Assembly: GCF_000444135.1 (NCBI RefSeq) | Contig: NZ_ATDK01000230.1 | Coordinates: forward strand, 1 to 64,000 | Length of the DNA: 64,000 nt | Direction: 5' to 3' | From: Pseudomonas avellanae BPIC 631 | Lineage (GTDB): Bacteria; Pseudomonadota; Gammaproteobacteria; Pseudomonadales; Pseudomonadaceae | In this document: positions 18,552 through 28,284 of the stretch, piece after piece | How the letters are laid out: every line of letters starts with the position of its first letter | How positions within the stretch are numbered: the stretch's first letter is position 1 | The notes under the pieces: generated by a model | Told to the model about the DNA's origin: nothing | Seen by the model: only the letters and a program-made list of their open reading frames with translations | Database searches by the model: none | Program-made: the position numbers and the translations under genes

Positions 18552-21500
18552 TCACCCTATCGTCATCAAGCTCGCATTGCCCCCCGCCGCCGCAGTGTTG
18601 ACGCTCAATGCCCGTTCGATCACCAGGCGCTCCAGCGGGACGTTGGTTTCGCCGTGGGACAGGCCGTTGACGCCGACGATCGCGCCGCTGCGCTGGGCGA
18701 TCTGTTGGCAGATGGCGCGCAATTGGTCGGAATCGCCGTGGTGCAGAACAGCGTCGATAGCGACTTCGTCCTTGGCCCAGTCAGGTATCAGCTTGATGCG
18801 GGCCTGAACTTCTTTTGGCAGGCGAGCGAAGAGCGGTTTGCTAACGTCGCTTTCCGGCCAGATGGCTGCACTGCCGACCGCCAGCACGGCTGCCAGTTGA
18901 ATCAGCAGGTCGTTCTCGTCGTCAGCCAGGCACAGCACGTGCTCGCGTGGCAGGATGGCGTAACTGTTGCGCTCGCCGGTCGGGCCGGCCAGTTGGCGGG
19001 TGATGCCGCTTTGCGATTGCTCGGCGTACTGGCCGCACAGCGCATCCAGTTCGGCGTGCTGGCTGCTCGCTGCCCAGGCCTTCAAGGCTTGCAGCGGTTT
19101 GCTCATCACTTCGCGCAGACGTGTATCCGGTGCAACCAGTGCATCGCCACGCACAAACGATTTTTCGATGGCATCCAGCGGTCTTGTCGACAACAGGCGA
19201 TACAGGTACAGCGGGCCACCGGCTTTAGGGCCGGTGCCAGACAGGCCTTCGCCGCCAAACGGCTGAACCCCGACCACCGCACCGACGATGTTGCGGTTGA
19301 CGTAGACGTTACCGGCGTTGACGTTATCGATGACCTTGGCGATGGTTTCGTCGATGCGCGTGTGCACGCCGAGCGTCAGGCCGTAGCCGGATGCATTGAT
19401 CTGGTCGATCAACAGGCCTAGCTCCTTACGCTTGTAGCGCACCACGTGCAGCACCGGGCCGAAGATTTCGCGTTGCAGTTCATCGAAGCTTTCCAGCTCG
19501 ATCAAGGTTGGCATCACGTAGGTGCCGCGCTTGAGTTCGGCGCTTTCGGCGATGGCAACCTGATAAACCGTGCGGCCCTTGTCGCGCATTGCCTGGATGT
19601 GTTTCTCGATACCGGCCTTGGCCTCGGCGTCGATCACCGGCCCAATGTCCACGGACAAGCGTTCCGGGTTGCCCAAGCGGCTTTCAGCCATCGCGCCCTT
19701 GAGCATTTCGATGACGCGATCTGCCGAGTCTTCCTGCAGGCACAGCACGCGCAGTGCCGAGCAGCGTTGCCCTGCGCTGTCGAACGCCGAGGATACGACG
19801 TCTATGACCACTTGTTCGGTCAGTGCCGAGGAGTCCACGATCATTGCGTTCTGACCGCCGGTTTCGGCGATCAGCGGGATCGGACGGCCCTGAGAGTCCA
19901 GGCGACCGGCGACATTGCGTTGCAGCAGGCGGGCGACTTCGGTGGAACCGGTGAACATCACGCCCTTGACGCGCTCATCGCCCACCAGCCCGGCCCCGAC
20001 GGTTTCGCCGCGGCCCGGCAGCAATTGCACCACGCCTTCCGGGATTCCGGCTTCAAGCAGCAAGCGTACCGCCTGAGCGGCAATCAGTGGCGTCTGCTCG
20101 GCGGGTTTGGCCAGTACCGGGTTACCTGCAGCCAATGCAGCGGCCACCTGACCACTGAAAATCGCCAGCGGGAAGTTCCACGGGCTGATGCAGACTACCG
20201 GGCCCAAAGGGCGGTGCGCATCATTGGTGAAGTCGTTGCGCGCCTGCACCGCGTAGTAGCGCAGGAAGTCCACGGCTTCACGCACTTCGGCGATGGCGTT
20301 GGCGAACGTCTTGCCTGCTTCACGGACCAGCAGGCCCATCAGCGGCTGAATCTCGGCTTCCATCAGGTCGGCGGCGCGCTCCAGAATCGCGGCGCGTTCG
20401 GCGGGCGGCGTGGCCTGCCAGATCGGGCCGGCGCTCAAGGCGCACTGGATGGCATTGTCGACATCCTGCAAGGATGCTTCCTGCACATGGCCGACCACGT
20501 CACGCAGATCCGACGGGTTCAACGCCGCAGCAAGCGTGCCTTCGCTGGCCGTGCAGCCGAGCATTGGCGTAGCTTTCCAGTCGTTGTGCGCGGTCGACAG
20601 CAGGGCTGAGGACAGCGAAGCCAGACGATGTTCGTTGGCCATGTCGATGCCACTGGAGTTGGCGCGCTCGGTGCCATACAGATCGCGCGGCAGCGGAATA
20701 CGCGGGTGCGGCAAGCCAAAACCGCCTTCCTGCGTTGCCATGCGTTCGATCTGGCTGACCGGATCGGCGACGAGTTCCTGAATCGAGATCGAGTGGTCGG
20801 CAATCCGGTTGACGAACGAAGTGTTGGCGCCGTTTTCCAGCAGGCGACGGACCAGATAAGCCAGCAGGGTTTCGTGAGTGCCAACCGGCGCGTACACGCG
20901 GCATGGACGGTTCAGCTTGCCGTCGGCGACTTTGCCAACAACCTGCTCGTAGAGTGGCTCGCCCATGCCGTGCAGGCACTGGAACTCGTACTGGCCGGGG
21001 TAATAATTCTGACCGGCAATCTGGTAGATGGCCGCCAGGGTGTGGGCGTTGTGGGTGGCGAACTGCGGATAGATGACTTCCGGAGCGGCCAGCAGTTTGC
21101 GGGCGCAGGCGATGTAGGAAACGTCGGTGTACACCTTGCGGGTGTACACCGGATAGCCTTCCAGACCTTCAACCTGCGCGCGCTTGATTTCGCTGTCCCA
21201 ATACGCGCCTTTTACCAGGCGGATCATCAGGCGATGGCGACTGCGCCGAGCCAGATCGATCACGTAGTCGATCACGTAAGGGCAGCGCTTCTGGTAAGCC
21301 TGAATCACGAAACCGATGCCGTTCCAGCCGGTCAGTTGCGGCTCGAAGCACAAGCGCTCAAGCAGATCGAGCGACAGCTCCAGGCGGTCAGCTTCTTCGG
21401 CGTCGATGTTCAGGCCGATGTCGTACTGTTTGGCCAGCAGGGTCAGCGACAGCAGGCGCGGGTAGAGCTCGCCCATGACGCGCTCGTACTGGGCGCGGCT

Positions 21501-22505
21501 GTAGCGCGGATGCAGTGCCGACAGCTTGATGGAAATACCCGGGCCTTCGTAGATGCCGCGACCGTGGGAGGCTTTGCCGATGGAATGAATGGCCTGCTCG
21601 TAGGACGCCAGATATTTCTGCGCATCGTGTTCGGTCAATGCCGCTTCACCCAGCATGTCGTAGGAGTAGCGGAAGCCCTTGGCTTCGAAACGACTGGCAT
21701 TGGCCAGAGCCTCGCCGATGGTTTCGCCGGTGACGAACTGCTCACCCATCAGGCGCATGGCCATGTCGACGCCCTTGCGGATCATCGGTTCGCCGCGCTT
21801 GCCGATGATCCGGCTCAGCGAGGAGGTAAGGCCTGCTTCGTTGTGCGTGGCGACCAGCTTGCCGGTCAACAGCAGGCCCCAGGTGGCTGCGTTGACGAAC
21901 AGCGACGGGCTGTTGCCCAGGTGCGGCTGCCAGTTGCCGTTGCTGATCTTGTCGCGAATCAAGGCATCGCGAGTGCCTTTGTCGGGAATACGCAGCAGCG
22001 CCTCAGCCAGGCACATCAGGGCAACGCCTTCCTGGGATGACAGCGAAAACTCCTGCAGCAGGCCTTGAACGATGCCTGCGCGCCCGCCCGCGCTTTTCTG
22101 ATTGCGCAGTTTTTCGGCAATCGACGCAGCGAGCTTGTTGGTCGCTTCGGCGACAGGCGCTGTCAGGCGTGCCTGTTCCAGCAGCATGGGCACCACTTCC
22201 TGCTCCGGGCGACGGTAGGCGGAAGTGATCGCCGCACGCAGCACTGACTGCGGCTGAATGCTTTCGGCAAAATCCAGAAAGCATTGCAGGCCTGCATCTT
22301 CTGCCAGCTCACCACGGTCTTCGCTGTCTTTGCCTGTCGCGCCATTCAGCTCAAGCAAGGTTGCACCACTTTCCAGCTTTTCCAGGTAATTGAAAATCGC
22401 TTGCTTGATCAACCAGTGTGGCGTGCGGTCGATCGAATGGGCGGCGGCTTTCAATCGCTCGCGGGTAGGGTCGTCGAGCTTGACGCCCAAAGTGGTGGTG
22501 GCCAT
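18552..22505 (-). CDS. putA: PutA: proline dehydrogenase / P5C dehydrogenase / transcriptional repressor
   Basis: The trifunctional flavoprotein oxidises proline to glutamate in two steps. Residues 1-47 are a ribbon-helix-helix DNA-binding domain (TLGVKLDDPTRERLKAAAHS). The proline dehydrogenase barrel follows (GISIKLSALHPRYSRAQ, MIRLVKGAYWDSEIKRAQ, FATHNAHTLAAIYQ). The aldehyde dehydrogenase half has VCISPWNFPLAIFSGQ, MFTGSTEVARLLQ, the Glu region IAETGGQNAMIVD and the catalytic Cys in SAGQRCSALRVLC. At 1317 residues it is full-length, with the usual C-terminal extension. In proline-free cells the RHH domain represses put genes; with proline, reduced PutA moves to the membrane. It is divergent from putP with operator-like sites between them. 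Confidence 0.97.
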   Translation of the reverse strand: MATTTLGVKLDDPTRERLKAAAHSIDRTPHWLIKQAIFNYLEKLESGATLLELNGATGKDSEDRGELAEDAGLQCFLDFAESIQPQSVLRAAITSAYRRPEQEVVPMLLEQARLTAPVAEATNKLAASIAEKLRNQKSAGGRAGIVQGLLQEFSLSSQEGVALMCLAEALLRIPDKGTRDALIRDKISNGNWQPHLGNSPSLFVNAATWGLLLTGKLVATHNEAGLTSSLSRIIGKRGEPMIRKGVDMAMRLMGEQFVTGETIGEALANASRFEAKGFRYSYDMLGEAALTEHDAQKYLASYEQAIHSIGKASHGRGIYEGPGISIKLSALHPRYSRAQYERVMGELYPRLLSLTLLAKQYDIGLNIDAEEADRLELSLDLLERLCFEPQLTGWNGIGFVIQAYQKRCPYVIDYVIDLARRSRHRLMIRLVKGAYWDSEIKRAQVEGLEGYPVYTRKVYTDVSYIACARKLLAAPEVIYPQFATHNAHTLAAIYQIAGQNYYPGQYEFQCLHGMGEPLYEQVVGKVADGKLNRPCRVYAPVGTHETLLAYLVRRLLENGANTSFVNRIADHSISIQELVADPVSQIERMATQEGGFGLPHPRIPLPRDLYGTERANSSGIDMANEHRLASLSSALLSTAHNDWKATPMLGCTASEGTLAAALNPSDLRDVVGHVQEASLQDVDNAIQCALSAGPIWQATPPAERAAILERAADLMEAEIQPLMGLLVREAGKTFANAIAEVREAVDFLRYYAVQARNDFTNDAHRPLGPVVCISPWNFPLAIFSGQVAAALAAGNPVLAKPAEQTPLIAAQAVRLLLEAGIPEGVVQLLPGRGETVGAGLVGDERVKGVMFTGSTEVARLLQRNVAGRLDSQGRPIPLIAETGGQNAMIVDSSALTEQVVIDVVSSAFDSAGQRCSALRVLCLQEDSADRVIEMLKGAMAESRLGNPERLSVDIGPVIDAEAKAGIEKHIQAMRDKGRTVYQVAIAESAELKRGTYVMPTLIELESFDELQREIFGPVLHVVRYKRKELGLLIDQINASGYGLTLGVHTRIDETIAKVIDNVNAGNVYVNRNIVGAVVGVQPFGGEGLSGTGPKAGGPLYLYRLLSTRPLDAIEKSFVRGDALVAPDTRLREVMSKPLQALKAWAASSQHAELDALCGQYAEQSQSGITRQLAGPTGERNSYAILPREHVLCLADDENDLLIQLAAVLAVGSAAIWPESDVSKPLFARLPKEVQARIKLIPDWAKDEVAIDAVLHHGDSDQLRAICQQIAQRSGAIVGVNGLSHGETNVPLERLVIERALSVNTAAAGGNASLMTIG

Positions 22506-22578
22506 GTATTGTCCTCATTGTAGCCACTGCAAGTGTGGCGTCGGCTTTCACGCAGATTAGCGTCGAGGTGGGGGTGGG

Positions 22579-22774
22579 TGCAACCTAGTGCAACCCGTTT
22601 TCGAGAATATTTTGTGACATTCCCGTCAGGCAGTCAGATGAGCGCCTGCTGTGCTCGGTGATGGTGCGAAATTTTTTGTAACTTATACCGAAAACGCACT
22701 AAAGAGACGCGAAAACGTACATCTGTGTGTTTTTTGTAACAGGTGCAACTCATGAGGTGAAATGGGTTGCACCT
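22579..22774. promoter_or_regulatory. putA-putP control region with GTTGCA operator-like sites
   Basis: The 450-base gap between the divergent genes (22506-22955) holds four copies of GTTGCA or its complement, at 22579-22584, 22589-22594, 22744-22749 and 22766-22771. The last two lie in a 13-bp inverted repeat (22741-22753 and 22762-22774, 12 of 13 matching) with an eight-base spacer. The first two form a pair ten bases apart. GTTGCA is the core reported for Escherichia coli PutA operators, and this PutA has an RHH domain. Assignment as PutA sites is inference. Confidence 0.7.
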
Positions 22775-22955
22775 TGTGCGCTTTGTTTAATAGGATTCGT
22801 CCCCGCGGAGCAACCGCCAGTCATTGATTGCCGTACCTCACGGAGCGGTCAGTCAGCGCGGTGTCGGGTGCAAAGGCGCGTATGCACTGATATGTCGGTC
22901 GCTACCCCCTTTTGGCATCGGGTGCCAACATAAAAACAATGCCAAGGCAGAACTC

Positions 22956-24443
22956 ATGAGTGTCAGCAACCCTACCTTGATCACGTTCGTGATCTACATC
23001 GCGGCAATGGTATTGATCGGCCTGATGGCGTATCGCGCCACCAACAACCTGTCGGATTACATCCTTGGCGGACGTAGCCTGGGCAGTGTGGTTACTGCTC
23101 TTTCGGCGGGCGCCTCGGACATGAGCGGCTGGCTGCTGATGGGTTTGCCGGGGGCTATCTACATGTCCGGCCTGTCGGAAAGCTGGATCGCCATCGGTCT
23201 GATCATCGGTGCGTACCTGAACTGGCTGTTCGTCGCCGGCCGTCTGCGCGTGCAGACCGAGCACAACGGTGATGCACTGACACTGCCGGATTATTTCAGC
23301 AGCCGCTTTGAAGACAGCAGTGGCCTGCTGCGCATCATTTCGGCCATCGTGATTCTGGTGTTCTTCACCATTTATTGTGCCTCCGGCATCGTTGCGGGTG
23401 CGCGCCTGTTTGAAAGCACCTTCGGCATGTCCTACGAAACGGCGCTGTGGGCCGGCGCTGCAGCAACCATCGCCTACACCTTCGTCGGTGGTTTTCTGGC
23501 CGTGAGCTGGACAGACACCGTGCAGGCCACGCTGATGATCTTCGCCCTTATCCTGACGCCGATCATCGTGCTGCTGGCGACCGGCGGGGTCGACACGACC
23601 TTCCTGGCGATTGAAGCGAAAGACCCCGCCAGCTTCGACATGTTCAAGAACACTACATTCATTGGCATCATTTCCCTGCTCGGCTGGGGCCTGGGTTATT
23701 TCGGTCAGCCGCATATCCTGGCTCGCTTCATGGCGGCCGATTCGGTCAAGTCGATTGCCAGCGCCCGACGCATTTCCATGGCCTGGATGATCCTGTGCCT
23801 GGGCGGCACCGTGGCGGTCGGCTTCTTCGGCATCGCTTATTTCTCCGCACATCCGGAGGTCGCCGGGCCGGTTACCGAGAACCCGGAGCGGGTGTTCATC
23901 GAGCTGGCCAAGCTGCTGTTCAATCCGTGGGTTGCCGGTGTGCTGTTGTCAGCCATTCTGGCTGCGGTGATGAGTACGCTGAGCTGCCAGTTGCTGGTGT
24001 GTTCCAGTGCGCTGACCGAAGACTTCTACAAGGCTTATCTGCGCAAGGGTGCTTCACAGCTTGAGCTGGTATGGGTCGGCCGCGCGATGGTGCTGCTGAT
24101 CGCAATCATCGCCATCCTGCTCGCTGCCAACCCCGAGAACCGCGTGCTGGGTCTGGTGAGCTACGCCTGGGCGGGCTTCGGCGCAGCATTTGGTCCAGTG
24201 GTACTGATTTCCGTGCTGTGGAAGGGCATGACCCGTAACGGCGCGTTGGCCGGTGTGATTGTCGGCGCAGCCACCGTGGTGCTCTGGAAGCAATTCAGCA
24301 CCATGGGCCTGTATGAAATCATCCCTGGTTTCATTCTTGCCAGCATTGCCATCGTGGTGTTCAGCCGAATTGGCACACCGGCATCGGCTTCGATGCAAAA
24401 GCGCTTTCTGGCAGCCGAGCAAGAGTTCAAAGCCAACCGTTGA
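22956..24443 (+). CDS. putP: PutP sodium/proline symporter
   Basis: A 495-residue inner-membrane transporter of the sodium:solute symporter family with about 13 membrane segments. Landmarks are LSDYILGGRSLGSVVTALSA, ASDMSGWLLMGLPGAIYMSG (the Na+/proline site region) and GLGYFGQPHILARFMAADS. The ORF is open from 22824, but those 44 extra residues do not look like protein; ATG 22956, with AAGG eight bases before it, begins exactly where PutP proteins do. It supplies proline to PutA. An intrinsic terminator follows at 24478. Confidence 0.96.
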   Translation: MSVSNPTLITFVIYIAAMVLIGLMAYRATNNLSDYILGGRSLGSVVTALSAGASDMSGWLLMGLPGAIYMSGLSESWIAIGLIIGAYLNWLFVAGRLRVQTEHNGDALTLPDYFSSRFEDSSGLLRIISAIVILVFFTIYCASGIVAGARLFESTFGMSYETALWAGAAATIAYTFVGGFLAVSWTDTVQATLMIFALILTPIIVLLATGGVDTTFLAIEAKDPASFDMFKNTTFIGIISLLGWGLGYFGQPHILARFMAADSVKSIASARRISMAWMILCLGGTVAVGFFGIAYFSAHPEVAGPVTENPERVFIELAKLLFNPWVAGVLLSAILAAVMSTLSCQLLVCSSALTEDFYKAYLRKGASQLELVWVGRAMVLLIAIIAILLAANPENRVLGLVSYAWAGFGAAFGPVVLISVLWKGMTRNGALAGVIVGAATVVLWKQFSTMGLYEIIPGFILASIAIVVFSRIGTPASASMQKRFLAAEQEFKANR

Positions 24444-24477
24444 TCACGCGCTGTTTGAATAACAGCTGAAATAAAAG

Positions 24478-24516
24478 CGGCCCGCACTTCCTGTGAAGTT
24501 CGGGCCGTTTTTTTTG
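24478..24516 (+). terminator. intrinsic terminator of putP
   Basis: A long stem CGGCCCG-x-ACTTC / GAAGT-x-CGGGCCG with a four-base loop (24478-24507) is followed by nine T. A run of A on the other side (AAAA before the stem) may let it also stop minus-strand transcripts from the alginate lyase gene. Confidence 0.9.
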
Positions 24517-24539
24517 CCTGAGCGAGGCTTGCGTGCCAT

Positions 24540-25211
24540 TCAGCTCTTGTTGTGATCGATATCAAGGTTATAGAACGTGGCCTTGCCGCCTTCCGAGGTG
24601 TACCCGGTATTGTCCTGGGTATAAACACCTGCCTTGAAGTACAGCGGCTTGTCGCGCCAGGTCTTGCTGATGCGCTTGCTCCAGTCGGTGTCGTTGACGC
24701 TGACCGTCAATTTGCCGCCCTTGCTCAGGTGAATGACGTAATTGAAGGTCTGATTCAGCTTCACGCCTTCGACTATCGTATAGACCTTGCTGTCGTCGTC
24801 ATCGTAACGATTGCGAACTTTCGCAACGATGTCGCCAGTCTTGGTGTCTTCCTTGTACTGGTACTCGACTTTCAGAAGCGGTTCGGTGCTTTCGTACGCG
24901 TGGATCTGGCCGATCACGATCTTGCCCGACGAAGGCACCTGATCGACTTCCAGTTTGGCGTTCAGGTAATTGTCCGCATCCGGGTACATCCAGTTATGCA
25001 GCGTTCCGTCGGGCCATGTTTCCCGTAACTCGCTGCGTGAATACTTGGCGTTTTCGGTTTTGGTTCCGGTTACCGGTGACCAGAACACAATGGAGTCCGA
25101 TTTGGATTTGAAGTATTTGCCGTCATAACCTTTCACAAGCTGAGCGGTTGTAATGGTCTTGGGTGGGGAGCCCACTGGAATGCTGAGTTGGTACGATCCG
25201 AGATCGATCAT
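24540..25211 (-). CDS. polysaccharide lyase family 7 alginate lyase
   Basis: This 223-residue beta-jelly-roll enzyme cleaves alginate by beta-elimination. All three family-7 signature segments are visible: YSRSELRE (substrate-binding Arg/Glu), GQIHAYE (Q-I-H) and YFKAGVYTQ. The QIH variant is usually linked to activity on guluronate-containing blocks. AAGGA lies seven bases before ATG 25211. There is no signal peptide: the protein begins MIDLGSYQLS and goes straight into the lyase fold, although its substrate is extracellular. Export by a non-Sec route, release by lysis, or a role on internal oligomers are all possible. The gene stands alone and shares the terminator region with putP. Confidence 0.9.
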   Translation of the reverse strand: MIDLGSYQLSIPVGSPPKTITTAQLVKGYDGKYFKSKSDSIVFWSPVTGTKTENAKYSRSELRETWPDGTLHNWMYPDADNYLNAKLEVDQVPSSGKIVIGQIHAYESTEPLLKVEYQYKEDTKTGDIVAKVRNRYDDDDSKVYTIVEGVKLNQTFNYVIHLSKGGKLTVSVNDTDWSKRISKTWRDKPLYFKAGVYTQDNTGYTSEGGKATFYNLDIDHNKS

Positions 25212-25504
25212 TTTTTATCCTTCCGCGCATGTCTTTTTGCTACCAAGGGGGACCTCTAGTGAGAGGGTTTGAGGGCGTTTTATACGGATCGTAGGGCAAT
25301 TTGTTAATGGAAACTTGTCGAACCAATGACGTCAAAGTGCTGTCACTTTTCCTGCAGGGCAGGCCCTGTAAGGCGTGCAGAGAATGACCGTTAGTCGGGT
25401 AGATCGAACTTTGAGGGTAGGGAAGAGGTGCCTTGCTTCTGCTTTTGGCGAGACGGGGCTAGAGTTATTCCAAAGTATGACGGTCATCCTGAAACCCAGG
25501 CGTC

Positions 25505-27664
25505 ATGCCCACACAGAGAAGCAGCATGGAACGCGTGCCAACCCAACCTCATGATGGCTCTTCGGTTTTACTGGTAGTAGACGATTACCCGGAAAATCTG
25601 GTGACGATGTGCGCTGTTCTGCAAAGAGCGGACTGGCACATCGTGACTGCAAGCTCAGGAATCGAAGCACTGACGGTGCTTCTGGAACAGGAAGTCGACC
25701 TGGTTCTGCTGGATGTGCAGATGCCGGGTATGGACGGTTTCGAGGTTGCACGCCTGATGCGTGGCAGCCAGCGTACCCGTCTGACGCCGATCATTTTTCT
25801 CACGGCCAACGAGCAGACTCAGGATGCCGTGCAGAAGGGCTATGCCAATGGTGCGACGGACTACCTGTTCAAGCCCTTCGACCCCAATGTGCTCAAGCCC
25901 AAGGTGCAGACTCTGCTTGAGCAGCAGCGTAACCGTCGTGCGCTGCAACAATTATCGATGGAGCTGGAATCGGCTCGTGCTTTCAACGCGTCAGTGCTGG
26001 CCAACGTGGCCGAAGGCATTCTGGTGGTCGATGAAACGGGCAAGATCAGCTTCGCCAACCCGGCCATCTGCCAGTTGTTGAACGCCTCGGTCGATCAATT
26101 GCGCGGGACGCAGGTGCTCGACTATGTCATCGAGCCGCAAGTCGGCAGCTGGCTGGAGTCGGGTTTCTACCAGCACTATCGCAAGGCTGATACTTACCGC
26201 GTACACGACGCCATTCTGCGTACCGCACAGGGCTCGCAGTTGCCGGTGGCGCTGTCCTGCGCGGCGCTGCCGGCCGAGCAGAAAGCGATGGTGCTGACGG
26301 TGCTCGATATGTCGGTGGTGCGCGATCTTTATCAGCAACTGGAAAAGCAGGCGGTTACCGATGCCTTGACCGGTCTGCTCAACCGGCGCGGGCTGTATCA
26401 GGCGGTTGAAAGCATGCTGTTGCGCAACGAGCGCGCAGACAAATATCTGGTCGTGCTGTTCATGGACCTGGACGGCTTCAAGCAAATCAATGATGCCCTG
26501 GGCCATGATGCCGGTGATCAGGTGTTGCTCTGGGTCGCCGAGCAGTTCAAGGACAGCATGCGGCCCTATGACGTACTGGCGCGTATTGGTGGTGACGAAT
26601 TCACGGTGGTGATCGACGGGCTTGATTACCCCGAACAGGCGGCCAAAATCGCCGAAAAGCTCATTGAACGTGTGTCCGGTCGGCGGCAGGTCAATGGTGT
26701 CGATATCACCCTTGGCGCCAGTGTCGGGATTGCCACCTTCCCCGATTGCGGCTCGAATCTGGACGGTTTGTTACGTGCAGCAGATATCGCCATGTACGAA
26801 GCCAAGCGTGCCGGGCGTCAGCAATACCGGTTCTACGACCAGAACATGAACGGCCGCGCCCGCTCCAGGCTGATGCTTGAAGAGAGTGTGCGCACGGCCA
26901 TCGACGGCAAGGACTTTTCGGTGGTGTATCAGCCGCAGATTCACGTCGGTGACGGTCGGCTGCGCGGTTTCGAGGCGCTGTTGCGCTGGCAGCACCCGGC
27001 GGTAGGCGAAGTGCCTCCAGCGTTGTTCATTCCTTTGCTTGAAGAAACCCGGCTGATCAACCGGCTGGGTGGCTGGATCTTCGATCAGGGCGCCGAGCAG
27101 CGTCAGGCATGGAGCGGCGTGTTTGCCCCTGATGTGGTGCTGAGCGTGTGTGTCAGCCCGACACAGTTCTGCATGCCCAATCTGGCGTCCGAACTCAAGC
27201 GCGCGATGGACCGCTTCGATTTGAAACCGGGGCAGATCGAGGTGGAAATCACCGAAGGCTCGCTGGTGCACAACCTCACGCACAGCCACAAGCAACTGAA
27301 GTTACTGCATGAAGTCGGCGTGCGCATTGCACTGGACGACTTCGGAACGGGCGAGTGTTCGCTGTCGCACCTGCGCAATCTTCAGCTTGATACGTTGAAG
27401 CTCGACAGGCGTTTTGTGGCCAACATCGTGGAGTCCAAGCGAGAGGCTGCGATGGCCAGAAGCATCATCGACCTGAGTCGCAACCTCGATATGCTGGTCA
27501 TTGCCGAGGGCGTCGAAACCGTCGAGCAATATCAGTGGCTGACCGATAACGGTTGCCAGGTCATGCAGGGCTTTCTGATCGCTCATCCGATGGTGGCGGA
27601 AGACGTTTTGCACTTTCCCGGGCACTTTGAGCCAGCAGGCTTGAAGAGGGGTGGTTTGCTGTAG
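25505..27664 (+). CDS. response regulator with PAS, GGDEF and EAL domains (c-di-GMP turnover)
   Basis: A 719-residue cytoplasmic protein. The receiver domain (residues 20-140) has the DD pair in VVDDYPEN, phospho-acceptor Asp70 in LLDVQMPGMDG and Lys in YLFKPFDP. A PAS domain follows at about 155-275. The GGDEF domain keeps RIGGDEF (residue 362), the Mg-binding FMDLDGFKQIND and an inhibitory RxxD site (RPYD) five residues ahead, so diguanylate cyclase activity is expected. The EAL domain keeps FEALLRW (490), DDFGTG, LKLD and AEGVET, but the metal-binding Asn of the usual VNLS segment is Cys (SVCVSPTQF, residue 549), which may impair phosphodiesterase activity. No partner histidine kinase is adjacent. 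The start could also be ATG 25526. The 293 bases before it show no other feature. Confidence 0.92.
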   Translation: MPTQRSSMERVPTQPHDGSSVLLVVDDYPENLVTMCAVLQRADWHIVTASSGIEALTVLLEQEVDLVLLDVQMPGMDGFEVARLMRGSQRTRLTPIIFLTANEQTQDAVQKGYANGATDYLFKPFDPNVLKPKVQTLLEQQRNRRALQQLSMELESARAFNASVLANVAEGILVVDETGKISFANPAICQLLNASVDQLRGTQVLDYVIEPQVGSWLESGFYQHYRKADTYRVHDAILRTAQGSQLPVALSCAALPAEQKAMVLTVLDMSVVRDLYQQLEKQAVTDALTGLLNRRGLYQAVESMLLRNERADKYLVVLFMDLDGFKQINDALGHDAGDQVLLWVAEQFKDSMRPYDVLARIGGDEFTVVIDGLDYPEQAAKIAEKLIERVSGRRQVNGVDITLGASVGIATFPDCGSNLDGLLRAADIAMYEAKRAGRQQYRFYDQNMNGRARSRLMLEESVRTAIDGKDFSVVYQPQIHVGDGRLRGFEALLRWQHPAVGEVPPALFIPLLEETRLINRLGGWIFDQGAEQRQAWSGVFAPDVVLSVCVSPTQFCMPNLASELKRAMDRFDLKPGQIEVEITEGSLVHNLTHSHKQLKLLHEVGVRIALDDFGTGECSLSHLRNLQLDTLKLDRRFVANIVESKREAAMARSIIDLSRNLDMLVIAEGVETVEQYQWLTDNGCQVMQGFLIAHPMVAEDVLHFPGHFEPAGLKRGGLL

Positions 27665-27696
27665 AATGGCGATTTTCGATTCCATGCCAAGGCCCC

Positions 27697-28221
27697 ATGA
27701 CTGCATCCAGCCAGGCTCCACTCAAATACCTGCAGGCCTACCCGCAGGCGCTGCAGGATCAGGTGCATCAACTGATCGTACAGGATCGCCTGGCCGATTA
27801 CCTGCAACAGCGTTACCCCGCAGGCCATCAGATTCAGAGTGACAAAGCGCTTTACGCCTACGCACTGGCCCTCAAGCAGGACCATCTGCGCAACGCGCCC
27901 GCCATCAAAAAGGTCCTGTTCGATAACCGCCTGGACCTGACCCACCGCGCCCTCGGGCTGCACACCAAGATATCCCGAGTGCAGGGCGGCAAGCTCAAGG
28001 CCAGTAACGAGATCCGCGTGGCAGCGTTGTTCAAGGAGGCCCCGGCAGAATTTCTGAAGATGATCGTGGTTCACGAACTGGCGCACTTTCGCGAGTCGGA
28101 CCACAACAAGGCGTTCTACCAACTGTGCGAGCACATGCTGCCCGGCTATCACCAGCTGGAATTCGATCTGCGCATTTATTTGACTTACAACGAGCTGAAA
28201 GCTTCAAGCGGTAAGTTTTGA
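27697..28221 (+). CDS. YgjP-like metallopeptidase-fold protein
   Basis: The 174-residue soluble protein has a zincin motif HELAHFRESDHNKAFYQ (HExxH followed by a third His six residues on). This is the hallmark of the YgjP/WLM-type domain, proposed to be a metal-dependent hydrolase. A role in DNA-protein crosslink or nucleotide metabolism has been suggested for relatives; nothing here decides it. AAGG lies four bases before ATG 27697. It starts 33 bases after the c-di-GMP gene and may share its transcript. Confidence 0.8.
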   Translation: MTASSQAPLKYLQAYPQALQDQVHQLIVQDRLADYLQQRYPAGHQIQSDKALYAYALALKQDHLRNAPAIKKVLFDNRLDLTHRALGLHTKISRVQGGKLKASNEIRVAALFKEAPAEFLKMIVVHELAHFRESDHNKAFYQLCEHMLPGYHQLEFDLRIYLTYNELKASSGKF

Positions 28222-28252
28222 GCTACAAGCTACAAGCTACAAGCTTAGAGCT
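28221..28252. repeat. AGCTACA heptamer array, left of the HTH gene
   Basis: Three and a half copies of AGCTACA in tandem begin directly at the stop codon of the YgjP-like gene and end in AAGCTTAGAGCT. The array on the other side of the next gene is its near-inverse. Confidence 0.8.
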
Positions 28253-28284
28253 GGGCGTTGAATGCATTTAAAAAGGATTCATTG

